DNA from: Rhodoplanes sp963724735 | GTDB taxonomy: Bacteria; Pseudomonadota; Alphaproteobacteria; Rhizobiales; Xanthobacteraceae | Length of the DNA: 64,000 bases | Direction: 5' to 3' | Assembly: GCA_963724735.1 (NCBI GenBank) | Contig: CAVRVX010000012.1 | Coordinates: 1-64,000 of the forward strand | In this document: positions 36,740 to 47,013 of the stretch, in pieces | How the letters are laid out: each line of letters starts with the position of its first letter | How positions within the stretch are numbered: position 1 is the first letter of the stretch | Notes under the pieces: model-generated | What the model was told of the DNA's origin: nothing | The model's input: only the letters and a program-made list of their open reading frames with translations | Databases searched by the model: none | Made by a program: the position numbers and the translations under genes

Positions 36740-37564
36740 TCAGTTCGCCGCTGGTGGCGCCACGGTTGCCGATTGGTTGCTGCGCTTGATCGCCTCTTCG
36801 ACGAAGCCCGAGGCTTTCACGTCCTCGACAAAGGCGCGCAGATAGCGCGCACCGGACGTACGGCCTTTGGGAATGCCTATCGCCTGCTGGGTCTCCATGA
36901 AATGGCCTTCCATGACGCGGAACTCGGGATGGTCCTTGGCGTAGGCGGCCAGCGCCTGCCTCACCCCGGCGGCCGCCTCAAGCCGATCTTTCACGAACAA
37001 ATCGATCATTGCGCGCCCGCCCCCCGTCGCGGCGCGGATGATCGTTGCTTTCTTGATCGTGCGAGTCAGATATAGGTCGTAGGCTGACCCCAGGCCAACA
37101 GCGATGCGCACGCCGGGTTGATCGACATCGGCGATCGCCTTCAACGGAGAACCCATCGTCGTCATGTAGGTCCCCTCGATGAAGACATAGGGCGCGCTGA
37201 AATCGATCTCGGCGGCGCGCACCGGCTCGATCGCGAGGAAGGCGATGTCCCATGCGTCGTTCTTGACCTCACTAAAGACCTTACCGGCGGCCTCGTATAC
37301 GACGAATTCGACCGGAACCTTGAGCCGCCGCCCGAGCTCCAGCGCAAGATCGGGCGTAATGCCCTTAAGGTGGCCGGTGGCAGCGTCCGTCTGCGCCAAC
37401 ACCGGATTGCCTAGGTTGATCGCCGCTCGCAGTCTTCCCGTCGGGGCAAGATACTTTATCGCGTCGGCTGTTGTGGCGCTCCCAAAGCTCTGGCCGAAAG
37501 CGGAAACCATCGCGGCGAGAAGTATGAAAGCAGCAAAGATCAAGTTATGCATGGATTTTTCCAT
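36740..37564 (-). CDS. periplasmic solute-binding protein (family 3), 274 aa
   Basis: A signal peptide (MHNLIFAAFILLAAMVSAFG; the start may be ATG 37564 or 37552) precedes a bilobed SBP_bac_3 domain: GRLRAAINLGNPVLAQTDAA, KGITPDLALELGRRLKVPVE, VRIAVGLGSAYDLYLTRTIK. The D.A.LAI.P.RA..IDFS.PY motif is typical for amino-acid-type binding proteins. No permease or ATPase gene adjoins it, so it may act with a distant transporter or as an orphan sensor. Confidence 0.85.
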   Translation of the reverse strand: MEKSMHNLIFAAFILLAAMVSAFGQSFGSATTADAIKYLAPTGRLRAAINLGNPVLAQTDAATGHLKGITPDLALELGRRLKVPVEFVVYEAAGKVFSEVKNDAWDIAFLAIEPVRAAEIDFSAPYVFIEGTYMTTMGSPLKAIADVDQPGVRIAVGLGSAYDLYLTRTIKKATIIRAATGGGRAMIDLFVKDRLEAAAGVRQALAAYAKDHPEFRVMEGHFMETQQAIGIPKGRTSGARYLRAFVEDVKASGFVEEAIKRSNQSATVAPPAAN

Positions 37565-37720
37565 CTTTGGGGATTGCTCTCCGCGAGTCTGTTTATGGCA
37601 CTCTTCGCCAATTCGCTGCGCTGCAACGGCGCGTCCGCAGCTGAGGGCAGACCGTCCGTGTCCCGGCTGGCATCGTTACGGCAGCCCGTGACCCATTGTG
37701 CGAAGACAAGGAGGAACCGG

Positions 37721-38374
37721 ATGACCAACCCAGTAAACTTGCCGGCGATTGCGCTCGTTGCGGCCTTTGTCATCGGCACGAGCGTGCCCGTGCAAGCGCA
37801 ACAGACTTCCATGAGCTTCTTCGTCACCAGCGTTGGGATCGGCAAGGGCGGTGACCTCGGCGGGCTGGAAGGCGCGGACCGTCACTGCCAGAGCCTTGCC
37901 CAGGCCACTGGCGCAGGCAGCAGGACCTGGCGCGCCTACCTGTCAACGCAGGGTTCGACTCCGGTCAATGCAAAAGACCGGATTGGCCGCGGCCCATGGT
38001 TTAATGCCAAGGGCGTGCAGATTGCAGCCAGCGTGGCCGACCTGCACAGCGACAACAACAAGATCAACAAGGAAACCGCCCTCGACGAGAAGGGCATGAC
38101 CATCAAGGGTCGCGTCGACACCCCCAATCAACACGACATGCTGACGGGCACGCAGCACGATGGCATGGCCGTACCGGGTGACGATGCGACCTGCCGCAAC
38201 TGGACCAGCAGCGCCGATGGCCAGGGCGGCGCAATCGTCGGCCATCACGACCTGATCGGGAACACCCAGGGCCCCAATTTCTGGAATTTCTCGCACAAGA
38301 CCCCAGGCTGCGCTCCAGCGAATTTGCAGCGGACCGGCGGAGCCGGCCTGTTCTACTGTTTCGCGACAAACTGA
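37721..38374 (+). CDS. secreted lectin-like protein, 217 aa
   Basis: ATG 37721 has a very good AAGGAGGA site. A signal peptide (LPAIALVAAFVIGTSVPVQA) is followed by FFVTSVGIGKGGDLGGLEGA and DRHCQSLAQATGAGSRTWRA. The central segments with KDRIGRGPWFNAKGVQI and TPNQHDMLTGTQHDG complete a domain annotated as lectin in many Hyphomicrobiales. Four cysteines (DRHCQ, ATCRN, PGCAP, FYCFA) could form disulphides. Exported, probably periplasmic or extracellular; ligand unknown. Divergent from the solute-binding protein gene. Confidence 0.75.
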   Translation: MTNPVNLPAIALVAAFVIGTSVPVQAQQTSMSFFVTSVGIGKGGDLGGLEGADRHCQSLAQATGAGSRTWRAYLSTQGSTPVNAKDRIGRGPWFNAKGVQIAASVADLHSDNNKINKETALDEKGMTIKGRVDTPNQHDMLTGTQHDGMAVPGDDATCRNWTSSADGQGGAIVGHHDLIGNTQGPNFWNFSHKTPGCAPANLQRTGGAGLFYCFATN

Positions 38375-38437
38375 GGTGGGCAGTATGCCCGAGAGTGCTG
38401 TCTTTACGGCTCCAACCTCGTTGATGCGTTCTGGGCG

Positions 38438-39845
38438 TCAAAGCCGCAGTTGTAGTCGATCCGTCTGAAGTGTACGGCGTCTCCGGAAAAGCGGGGTGAA
38501 GACTTTTTGGACTCTCAGTGCTGGTCTCTTGTTGTATGCGTGACGAGGATCGAGGACAATAACTGTAAACTGCGCCAAAATAGCGCTAAAGAAAGACAAT
38601 AGGCATGGATTTATGTTCAACCTGCTCAGAACCTGTCGGAGCTCATTCGTGGCATTTAGGAACGCTTGGAACCCCCTCTCCCATACCGCTGCCGAACCGT
38701 CATTGGCGACAACCCAACCGTTGCGCATGTCGGTCGCGTCGTGCGGGTCACTAATATGAATGCCGAGCGCGTGAAACATCTCGATCTCCTTGCGGCCGAG
38801 ATCGAAGACGGTGCGCAAGAATCCGCCTTTCCACCAATCCACGAACAGGATCGGTGGCCTTGGATTGCGTGACCGCGCCTCCTTGAGCCAAGTGTTGAGA
38901 TGGAGGTCGGCGAGGCCGGAGCCGATGACAAAGATCGCGTCGGCGCTCATCAGGTCATCCGCGAGAGCGGAATAGAAGTGCGACAGCGGCCGCTGTTGCA
39001 GCCTCGAAAGCTTATCAAGCCCCGTGATCACGGCCGTGCGCGCGAACTCCGTCCCGTCCATCTGACGGACGCCGCTGCCATGAAAGCTTGAGTGTTTCAG
39101 GGCCTCCCCCCGGTCATCGAACCAAGATAGCTCGCCGATATCGGAGTGCGGGCCGGGATGGGCAAAGCCCATATGTACCGAGCCGTGCAGATAGAATGCC
39201 GAATGCAGGTTGCGGGTCTCCCAGAAGCGGTCGAGCTGAAAGCCTTTCGGAGTTGGGCTCGGCTCCTTGTCGAAGCCGGTGTACAAATCCGGAGCGGCTT
39301 GAAGGAGGAAATCGTCGTAGTTAGTCGTGTAGATGCGCGTGACGTAATCCGCACGCAGTCTGGAGATGAAGTCCGTCAGCGGAGTGAGGCTGAGCGGGTT
39401 GTTGGCGCAGGCGGCAGAGACTTCGGCAAAGATCACCTCGGCCATCTTGTCGACGAGAGCGTGCAAGGCTTTCTTCGGAATGCCAGTTTTATCGGCAATG
39501 AATGGATAGAGCAGCGGGCGGAATTCATCGACGGCGCCGGGCGTTGGCGCATTCATCGATAGCAGCTCGTGCGCGCAGTGGTAAATCTGCTCGAAATTCG
39601 GTGGGTCGCTCAGGTAGCCTTGTAGGCCGCTCTTGATCTTGACGAAGGTGACGTCCGCACCAGTGTGCTTCATCCATTGGTCGGCCATAACGGCGCGCTC
39701 GATCGCGTCCAGTAAGACCGGCCGTTGACGGGGCCTTGTATTCAATCGATGCGCCGGCGCCGATCAGAACGACCACGCGCTTCTCACGGCAGCCCCGCAA
39801 GAGGCCGCCGGCTATCCACTTTATCAAACCGCACATTCGGGACAT
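38438..39845 (-). pseudogene. SIR2-like domain protein, frameshifted near its N-terminus
   Basis: ATG 39845 starts MSRMCGLIKWIAGGLLRGCR, then VVVLIGAGASIEYKAPSTAG, the NAD-binding GAGAS loop of SIR2 folds. One extra base near 39718 shifts the frame; coding continues as DAIERAVMADQWMKHTGADV. Downstream are YTTNYDDFLLQAA (the conserved TxN.D) and YLHGSVHMGFAHPG (active-site His), then IFVIGSGLADLHLN. This is the SIR2_2-like type, several members of which deplete NAD in anti-phage defence. The C-terminus has no recognised effector. Restoring one base would give about 465 residues. Activity is uncertain because of the indel. Confidence 0.72.
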
Positions 39846-40080
39846 GATTAGTTCTCTCGGTCGGTCGTGCGATGCTCGCCACCCGAAGAATTGGGCCGCC
39901 GCACGCGGAACACGCCCGGAATAGTGCACGCCCCGGGTTGGTCACTTCCGGCAAAAAACGGAAATTCTTCGATTACGCTAGTCGAGTTGATGTGGGGCGT
40001 GGGCCCGGCCCACCAAGGCTCGGCTGGCCGAAGCTGCCCGTCCTTTGTGCTTCCACAGCATACGGAAAGCGGATGGCCCT

Positions 40081-41277
40081 TTATGCCAGCACACTTTCAA
40101 TCAACAACCAATGAACCTTGCCTTCCTTATCAGTAATCCACCAGCGGTCACCCGCTTTCTCGTAGCCTGACGGACTGCTGTGTGCCACCTGGGCTTCGAC
40201 CGCTGCCAAGGCATCGGTGCGCAATTCGTACCGCCCACACAACACAGCGCGCTCCGCCAGCTTTCCGCTATCATTGTAGGTGTGTCTAACGGTTCGGAAG
40301 CGGGCGGCGAGGTCACCGCCTTGCGCAAAGATGGCATGAACCATGCGCATGGAAAGATCGCCGTCCGGATGGGAAGACACGACATACGTGCCATCCTTCT
40401 TCGCCACGTAACGCCAGATTCCAGGGTCCTCGAACAGGGTCACGTCGACCGGAATCGTTGCGTACGGATTGGTATAGAGCTTGAGACCATCGGTGAGACT
40501 CTCTTTGTACTCTGCATTCCGGGCAACAATTCGGATTGGTTCAGCATTGTTGCGTATCCGAGTTGCATAAAAGACGAACTCCCCCTCGTGCCTACCAAGG
40601 GCACGGGTCTTTCCAAACGTGGCAACCGATGAGAACATCACAGCACTGATGTGCGCGTAGCCGTCCGCGTTGAACAGACCGAGGGGTACAGCCGAACGGT
40701 TCGCTTTCAACACCTGCTTCTTATTTTCCGGATCGAACAACAAGCGCTGCATGGCCACGTCCCCAAGGAAGTTAAAGTCTTGCCGACCGTAGTTGGCAAT
40801 CGCGACGACATAGGCGCGACCCGCAAGGTGAGGAAGGGAGGCGTACCGTTTCTTGAATGCTTCCGACTTGCCCATCAAGGCATTAGACAACCGAATGGTC
40901 GATTGCAATTGCGCTGCTTCCACATTCATGTCGGTTATACCCGCGAATGATTTCTCCCATTCTGGAACGTCATCCTGGGCATGACTCGCAATCGCGGCTT
41001 CGATTGCGAGCGGATGATCCGCGGCGACAAAGTCGGGCGCCTCGTACGAGAAATCGACCTTGATGCCGAGGTGCTTGAGCACGGCAAACAGGTAAAGTTC
41101 CCAGAACGATGAGTTGTAGGTCGTTTGGAATTCTGCGACGAATTTCCCGTCTCTATCCGCGAAGCCATCGGCCCAGCCGGATAGGACCTGCCGTACACCC
41201 GTAGCGTTTGGCTTAATCGTCGCCAGAAAATTGTGATGAAACTTGTCTTCGGTGACCACTGGCTTGAACAAATCCAT
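40081..41277 (-). CDS. unknown protein of the defence-like cluster, 398 aa, possible nuclease fold
   Basis: No signal peptide or membrane segment. The N-terminal part reads KFVAEFQTTYNSSFWELYLF, VLKHLGIKVDFSYEAPDFVA, then DHPLAIEAAIASH. The layout E...FWELYL...L...G..V......PDF......IEA resembles a PD-(D/E)xK nuclease core (Asp in PDF, Glu in IEA). The remainder (GRAYVVAIANYGRQDFNFLG; DGTYVVSSHPDGDLSMRMVH) is not recognised. Intact and flanked by the SIR2-like and DUF5677 genes in the same orientation. The nuclease idea is an inference from spacing of residues only. Confidence 0.55.
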   Translation of the reverse strand: MDLFKPVVTEDKFHHNFLATIKPNATGVRQVLSGWADGFADRDGKFVAEFQTTYNSSFWELYLFAVLKHLGIKVDFSYEAPDFVAADHPLAIEAAIASHAQDDVPEWEKSFAGITDMNVEAAQLQSTIRLSNALMGKSEAFKKRYASLPHLAGRAYVVAIANYGRQDFNFLGDVAMQRLLFDPENKKQVLKANRSAVPLGLFNADGYAHISAVMFSSVATFGKTRALGRHEGEFVFYATRIRNNAEPIRIVARNAEYKESLTDGLKLYTNPYATIPVDVTLFEDPGIWRYVAKKDGTYVVSSHPDGDLSMRMVHAIFAQGGDLAARFRTVRHTYNDSGKLAERAVLCGRYELRTDALAAVEAQVAHSSPSGYEKAGDRWWITDKEGKVHWLLIESVLA

Positions 41278-41378
41278 GCGAGCCTTTCTGGTTCGATGGC
41301 ATTTCAGCGATTGGCATGCGCAGGCGCTCGGCCTGTAGTTAAAGGGCCTTGCCCGGGTAAGCCTTCCCTCCCGCAGGG

Positions 41379-42416
41379 CTAGGCTTTCGCGGCCTCCCGT
41401 GCGATTTTATTCGCGTTGCTCAGCGCTTTGAAGTCATCCGCGAGCTTGGGCAGCGGCTCTCCGGGAGCGGTCCCGCCGGTGACCTCGTTGGCGGCGACGA
41501 TGATGCCGAGTACGGCGCTGCAAAGGACCTCCAGTGTGTCCTCGACCTCGCGGGTACCGAGCGTCGGCAGCGCATGCACCGTGAATATCTGGTTGCCCTC
41601 GGGCCCGCCCCAGGTGACATGCCTACTCAGGGACACTGCCGACGGATGCGCGGCGTCGCCGGAGAGCTCCCGGTAAATCTGGTATCCGTCGCCCACCCCG
41701 CCCTCCTTGGCCGCCTGCTCGTGGTGGATAGTCCCCGGCTTGCCATGCTTGTCCTTCATGCCCGAGTAGAACGCCTCGAGCGTCTCGACGAAATCGAGGG
41801 GCTGCTCTTGGGTCTTCGCCCATTGGAGGAGGTTGTTCGCCCGCTTCATCCGGTTTGCCGCGTCATCGAGTTCCATCGCCTTCACGAACTCGTCGCCCTT
41901 CTTCGTGAGCGCGGCGATCCAGAAGAGGTTCTCCCAGCAGCAGCGGGTGAGCGTCCGCGCCTCGACGGCGTGCTTGCTTTCGAGAAGGTGCACTGCAGCT
42001 TGGAAATGCCCGAGGGTGCGCGCCAGCAGCGTTAGCGCCACGACCTTCGGATCGCGGGTACCAAGCTCGCTCTCCATTACCTGAGAGCCGTTGAACACGT
42101 CGACGCCCTTCGCATATAGGCGGTCGCCCAGCGCAAGCCATTCCTCGATCGCCGCCGTGACCGGCATCTTTTCCCTTCCAAACACGCCCAGCATCCACCG
42201 CCATACGGGGGCGAGAACGTTGACGCGAGAGTTCCCTAAGGGGGTAGCCGTATAGTGACCTTTTTGAAAGCTGGGCCAACAATTCTGCGCGTCGGCGAAG
42301 CAGCCAAGTCGTCCGTTTTGGCTCATTTCGACCGAGTTGGCCGAAACCACATGGCTGTACTCCTCCGCAGCACGCCCAAAACGGACAGCCCCGAGGAAGC
42401 CTGCATCCCACATCAA
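41379..42416 (-). CDS. DUF5677 domain protein, 345 aa
   Basis: The core (FQAAVHLLESKHAVEARTLT, RCCWENLFWIAALTKKGDEF, RELSGDAAHPSAVSLSRHV) matches DUF5677, helical proteins with an R.C.E...W.. ..A.HP pattern of unknown function, often found in defence islands. The first ~70 residues look unlike the family and the true start may be MLGVFGREKMPVTAAIEEWL at about 42194. Divergent from the TIR gene, with a 174-base intergenic region. Confidence 0.7.
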   Translation of the reverse strand: MMWDAGFLGAVRFGRAAEEYSHVVSANSVEMSQNGRLGCFADAQNCWPSFQKGHYTATPLGNSRVNVLAPVWRWMLGVFGREKMPVTAAIEEWLALGDRLYAKGVDVFNGSQVMESELGTRDPKVVALTLLARTLGHFQAAVHLLESKHAVEARTLTRCCWENLFWIAALTKKGDEFVKAMELDDAANRMKRANNLLQWAKTQEQPLDFVETLEAFYSGMKDKHGKPGTIHHEQAAKEGGVGDGYQIYRELSGDAAHPSAVSLSRHVTWGGPEGNQIFTVHALPTLGTREVEDTLEVLCSAVLGIIVAANEVTGGTAPGEPLPKLADDFKALSNANKIAREAAKA

Positions 42417-42590
42417 ACGCGCATGAATGCCCGAAGCTAAATTCTGCTTCGCCTCCGAGACCGACCGTCACGACGGATTACGATGAACGGAAGTTCAGTG
42501 CCAGCACCGGACTAATCAGTTGCATGTCGCGCAAATCACACCGAAGATGCCTTTGCCGCGTTTGGCAGTCCGATGCGGGGACTTTGCGGC

Positions 42591-45500
42591 ATGGCCGATA
42601 TTTTCATCAGCTATACGAGCAGCGATCGCGAATGGGCGTACTGGGTCGGCCATGAGCTCGAATCGCTCGGCCACACACCACATATCCACGACTGGGAAAT
42701 CTCCGGCGGTGGCGACATCGCAGCTTGGATGGAGGAGCGGCATCACGCTGCCGACCACGTCCTGTGCATTGTTTCCAACGCCTACCTCGAGAAGCCTTAT
42801 TCGGCTTGGGAACGTCGCGCGGCGCAATGGGCCGCTGCTACTGATCGGCCCAACTTTGTGCTCCCGGTCTTCGTCGAGCCGTGCAAGGCGCCTACTCTCC
42901 TTGCTCATCTGAAGCGCTGTGATCTTCACGGCATCAGCGAGGAGGAAGCGAGCGCGCGCCTTAAGGCTTTCCTCCAACCGGCAGCAAAGCCGCCGCGTGG
43001 AATTTTTCCAGGGGAAGCTAAACCCTCGTCAGGGCTGGCCGGGTCTCGGCCGCCGTTTCCCGGCAAGGCTGCGCTGTCTAACGTTCCGATCGGCGTTCCC
43101 CTGCACTTCATGGGTCGCGACGACGCGCTCGCGGCAATCGCGACGGCGCTCCAGCGCTACGAGGGGCGCGTCGCTGTCACGGCGCTGCACGGGATGCGGG
43201 GCGTGGGCAAGACGACGCTCGCGGCCGCCTATGCGGAGCGCCATCGCGGCGACTACCGGGCGACGTGGTGGATCAGGGCGCAGACGGAGCCCACTCTGCG
43301 CGCTGATCTCGTCGGCCTCGGCATACGGCTGGGCTGGGTCGGCGCGGACGAGAAGGAGGAGCCGGCCGTCGCGGCAGTAATCGAACGGCTGCGCCACGAG
43401 GGCGAGGGAATTCTTCTGATCTTCGATAACGCGATCGATGCATCGGCGCTGAAACCCTATCTGCCGCGCGGCGGCGCCGCGCAGGTGCTGGTCACCTCGA
43501 ATGCGCATGCCTGGCGCGGGGTCGCGGCGCCGGTCGAGATCAGGCTGTGGCCGAAGCAGATCGGCGCCGACTATCTGATCGCACGCACCGGGCGGGAGGC
43601 GGAGCGCGCGGCGGCCGAAGCGTTGTCGGATGCGCTCGGCGGCCTGCCGCTCGCGCATGAGCAGGCGGCGGCCTATTGCGAACGGCTGGACATTCCGCTC
43701 GGCGAATACGCTAGGCGCTTCGCCACCACCCCGGCCAAATATTTGGACGACGCGCGCCACGCTTCGGCCGAGTATCACGACGGCCTTACCGTCGCGAAGA
43801 CGTTCGCGCTCGCGATCGACGAGGCGGCGAAGCTCCATCCGGCGGCGGAGCCGCTGATCGTTCACGCCGCGCTGCTGGCGCCGGAACCGATCCCGCTGTT
43901 CCTGTTCAAGGAAGCGCGCGAAAAATTCGGCGAACCGCTCGCCTCGGTGCTCGCGGACGAGGGCCTCGACGAGGCAGTGGCAGCGCTACGCACCTTTGCC
44001 CTGGTCGAACGCGAGCCAGATTGTGGACGAGCGCGATCCTGCGATCACGACCGACGCAATCCGGCTCCACCGTCTGGTGCGCGAGGTCGCGGCGTCGCGT
44101 TGCGATAGCGCGCAGCGGGATGCAGCACGGCGCGCGCTCGTCGCGGTACTGGCGGCGATCTATCCTGAAGACAGCTATCGCAACCCGGCGTCATGGCCAC
44201 GCTGTGCGGTACTAACGCCACATCTCATCTCGAGCTGCGAGACCGAAACCGCGGACGCAGCCGAGAGCGCGCAACGTGCCGACCTTCTAACCCGGGCAGG
44301 CAGCTATTTTCATGGCCGAGCGGCCTATTCGGCTGCCGAACCGCTGCTTCGGCGCGCGCTGGCGATCCGCGAGAAGGCGCTCGGCCCCGAGCATCCCGAT
44401 ACGGCGACGAGCCTCAACAACCTCGCCTTGCTGCTGCAGGACCAGGGCGACCTGGCGGCGGCGCGGCCCCTCTACGAGCGCGCGCTGGCGATCCGCGAGA
44501 AGGCGCTCGGCCCCGAGCATCCCGATACGGCGACGAGCCTCAACAACCTCGCCACCTGCTGCGGGAGCAGGGCGACCTGGCGGCGGCGCGGCCCCTCTGC
44601 GAGCGCGCGCTGGCGATCCGCGAGAAGGCGCTCGGCCCCGAGCATCCCGAGACGGCGAGCGAGCCTCAACAACCTCGCCATACTGCTGCGGGACCAGGGC
44701 GACCTGGCGGCGGCGCGGCCGCTCTTCGAGCGCGCGCTGGCGATCTGCGAGAAGGCGCTCGGCCCCGAGCATCCCGATACGGCGACGAGCCTCGACAACC
44801 TCGCCCTACTGCTGCGGGACGCAGGGCGACCTGGCGGCGGCGCGGCCGCTCTACGAGCGCGCGCTGGCGATCCGCGAGAAGGCGCTCGGCCCCGAGCATC
44901 CCGATACGGCGACGAGCCTCAACAACCTCGCCAGCCTGCTGCAGGACCAGGGCGACCTGGCGGCGGCGCGGCCCCTCTTCGAGCGCGCGCTGGCGATCTG
45001 CGAGAAGGCGCTCGGCCCCGAGCATCCCGATACGGCGACGAGCCTCAACAACCTCGCCAACCTGCTGCGGACGCAGGGCGACCTGGCGGCGGCGCGGCCC
45101 CTCTTCGAGCGCGCGCTGGCGATCTGCGAGAAGGCGCTCGGCCCCGAGCATCCCGACACGGCGACGAGCCTCAACAACCTCGCCACTGCTGCAGGACCAG
45201 GGCGACCTGGCGGCGGCGCGGCCCCTCTACGAGCGCGCGCTGGCGATCCGCGAGAAGGCGCTCGGCCCCGAGCATCCCAATACGAGTTGCGCGCGTCGGT
45301 CTCTTGCCCGGGTGTTGAGTGCCTCCGGTTATGTGAGGGAAGCGCTGCAGTTGCAGGAGGTGTGGGCGGCGGAAGTAGAAGCAGCGGAGACGAAGCGTGA
45401 GGGCAAGCCGGGCAAGGAGACGGCGCGGGCGCTCCAGGGCGTAGCGTGGCTCGTTCTGTTTGCACGAGAATTCACGAGAGCGCTGAGCGTCGCAGACCGC

Positions 45501-45743
45501 GCCCACGCGCTCCTTCCGGACGACCTGGGGATCGAAACTAACCGGGCGCACGCACTCATGTTCTTGGAACGCAGCGAAGAAGCTCAGACGCTCTACGTTG
45601 CCTACAAGGGTAAGCCCATGTCGGAGCAGGATAGTAGCGTATGGGAGCGCGTCATCGCGGCCGATTTCGCGGAATTCCGCAAGGCAGGCTTGACGCACCC
45701 GATGATGGCCGACATCGAAAAGGAGTTGGGCGTCTCCCGCTGA
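42591..45743 (+). pseudogene. TIR - STAND/NB-ARC NTPase - TPR protein with five indels
   Basis: ATG 42591 (GGGGA upstream) starts a TIR domain: MADIFISYTSSDREWAYWVG, HDWEISGGGDIAAWMEERHH, VSNAYLEKPYSAWERRAAQW, whose Glu may be the NADase residue. The NTPase follows with Walker A LHGMRGVGKTTLAAAY (about residue 205) and ILLIFDNAIDASALKPYLP. The frame shifts near 44020; then come eight kinesin-light-chain-type TPR units (ALAIREKALGPEHPDTATSL) interrupted by four more indels, and a helical C-terminus ending KELGVSR at 45743. Such TIR-STAND proteins sense phage products and deplete NAD. Read literally the gene is broken; the indels cluster in the repeats, so sequence error must be excluded. Confidence 0.75.
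44383..45280 (+). repeat. eight-copy 126-bp TPR-coding repeat array
   Basis: The marker GGCCCCGAGCAT starts at 44383, 44509, 44634, 44761, 44888, 45014, 45140 and 45264, giving spacings of 126, 125, 127, 127, 126, 126 and 124. Units are nearly identical at DNA level. Four of the seven intervals depart from 126, each one a frameshift in the 42-residue TPR unit. Confidence 0.9.
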
Positions 45744-46011
45744 TGGCGACTTAGATAGACACACCCATCTCCATTGATCATGCATTTGCGAGCCGAACGT
45801 TTGTCGGCTTGGGGTCAAAAGCTGCCTTGAAGATGGTGTGCGAGCCACGGACGGTGTACGTCCAGCAACTGACGCCTCGCACGCCTCTCTCGATCCGGGC
45901 TCCCGCTCACACGCGAGTTATTACCAAGTGACCGCGCGACGCTGTTGCCCGAAGAGCGCCTGCGGCTCGCGCGTGCCCGCGGCAATCGGCGTCGATCCAT
46001 CGAGAGTCGGT

Positions 46012-46677
46012 TCATTGAGCATCGCGATCACCACAGCGGGCGATATAGCCGGGCGGAACGTCGCGCGGGCGGATGTGGCGCGGACCTTCGTCGCGCAACT
46101 CGGGCAATGCCGTCGCCGCCCGGAAGCGCGACGTTTCGATCACCTGCAGCCAGCCCGCGCCTGTCGGCAGCTTCATCGTGCCAAGCGCCAGCCCGAGCGC
46201 CAGGTCGAACGGCCAGCGCGCCGGATCGAACGAATGCGGAATGTCGCCATGGCACAGCGCAGCCAGCGTCAAGTGAACTGGTTTGACATCCACCGAATTG
46301 CCGCGCTCGCGCAACCACTGGCGCGCCTCACCACACCACCACGAGCACATCCGCGAGGTGTCGAGCCGATCGCTGCGCGACACGCTCGACAAATATTTGA
46401 ACGCCGCGGCGAACGACGCGAAGTGCTCGCGCTCGTCGCCGTCAGCAGGCGCAAGCACCTTCGCCAAGCCGCAGCCCAGCTGATACGACGCGCGCAGCTC
46501 GCGCTCCGACGGCATCGTGAACTGACTGGGCGCGGCGGTTTGCATGATCCGCACAACCGGTTCGTCGGGCCGCTGCGGCGGCTTCGGCTTCGGTTCCAGC
46601 GCGGTCAGCCGGGCTTCGAGGGCGCTGTTTTTGGCCTCAAGATCGGCGATCCTCGCTACTATCTCGTTGTTCTTCAT
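46012..46677 (-). CDS. hypothetical protein with N-terminal coiled coil, 221 aa
   Basis: MKNNEIVARIADLEAKNSAL is a short coiled coil followed by a Pro/Lys linker and a helical domain (ASFAAAFKYLSSVSRSDRLD, CSWWCGEARQWLRERG, KLPTGAGWLQVIETSRF). No catalytic motif seen. It overlaps the preceding gene by four bases (ATGA-type), so it is part of the three-gene RHH operon. Unlike most genes of this element it is intact. Confidence 0.6.
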   Translation of the reverse strand: MKNNEIVARIADLEAKNSALEARLTALEPKPKPPQRPDEPVVRIMQTAAPSQFTMPSERELRASYQLGCGLAKVLAPADGDEREHFASFAAAFKYLSSVSRSDRLDTSRMCSWWCGEARQWLRERGNSVDVKPVHLTLAALCHGDIPHSFDPARWPFDLALGLALGTMKLPTGAGWLQVIETSRFRAATALPELRDEGPRHIRPRDVPPGYIARCGDRDAQ

Positions 46678-47012
46678 TTAGGTCCGCCTACCTGTTCGCC
46701 GCGGCGCTTCTTGCCCGCGTTGATGATGGCTTCGGCGGTCATCGCGACCAGCGTTGGCTGCGGCGGCGGCGGTGCCAGCGGAACCTCCCCGCGACGACGC
46801 GCGCCAGCCAACAAGAAGCGCTCCACGAAGTCGTTCGCTTCGCTCGCATCGTGTTCGCGCGGAGGTCGCTCGCTCTCGGGTTCGCTCTCGCCGCGTCCGG
46901 CATTTCGCTCGGCGCGAATGCGAGCGGCGACCTCGGAGAACTCGGACCGCTGGTCAGTCTTAGGCCGACGACAGATGAGCGGGATAAACCGGGAGTAATT
47001 TCCTTTAGTCAT
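46674..47012 (-). CDS. hypothetical charged protein, 112 aa
   Basis: ATG 47012, two bases after the RHH gene stop. The sequence is highly charged in the middle (ESEPESERPPREHDASEAND) with a C-terminal Pro-rich part (PLAPPPPQPTLVAMTAEAII). No domain recognised. Its coupling with its neighbours suggests a common role in the integrative element, possibly partition or mobilisation. Confidence 0.5.
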   Translation of the reverse strand: MTKGNYSRFIPLICRRPKTDQRSEFSEVAARIRAERNAGRGESEPESERPPREHDASEANDFVERFLLAGARRRGEVPLAPPPPQPTLVAMTAEAIINAGKKRRGEQVGGPK

Positions 47013-47013
47013 G

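Noticed and set aside
44383..45280. Possible CRISPR or satellite repeat
   Set aside because: The 126-bp period encodes a 42-residue TPR unit (ALAIREKALGPEHPDTATSL), so it is a protein repeat.
44193..45743. 516-codon frame as an independent gene
   Set aside because: Most of it is the TPR array read out of phase; only its last ~160 codons are the true C-terminus of the TIR-STAND protein.
45838..46998. 386-codon plus-strand frame
   Set aside because: It lies opposite two coupled minus-strand genes with better protein character and is rich in Arg/Pro typical of GC-driven shadow frames.
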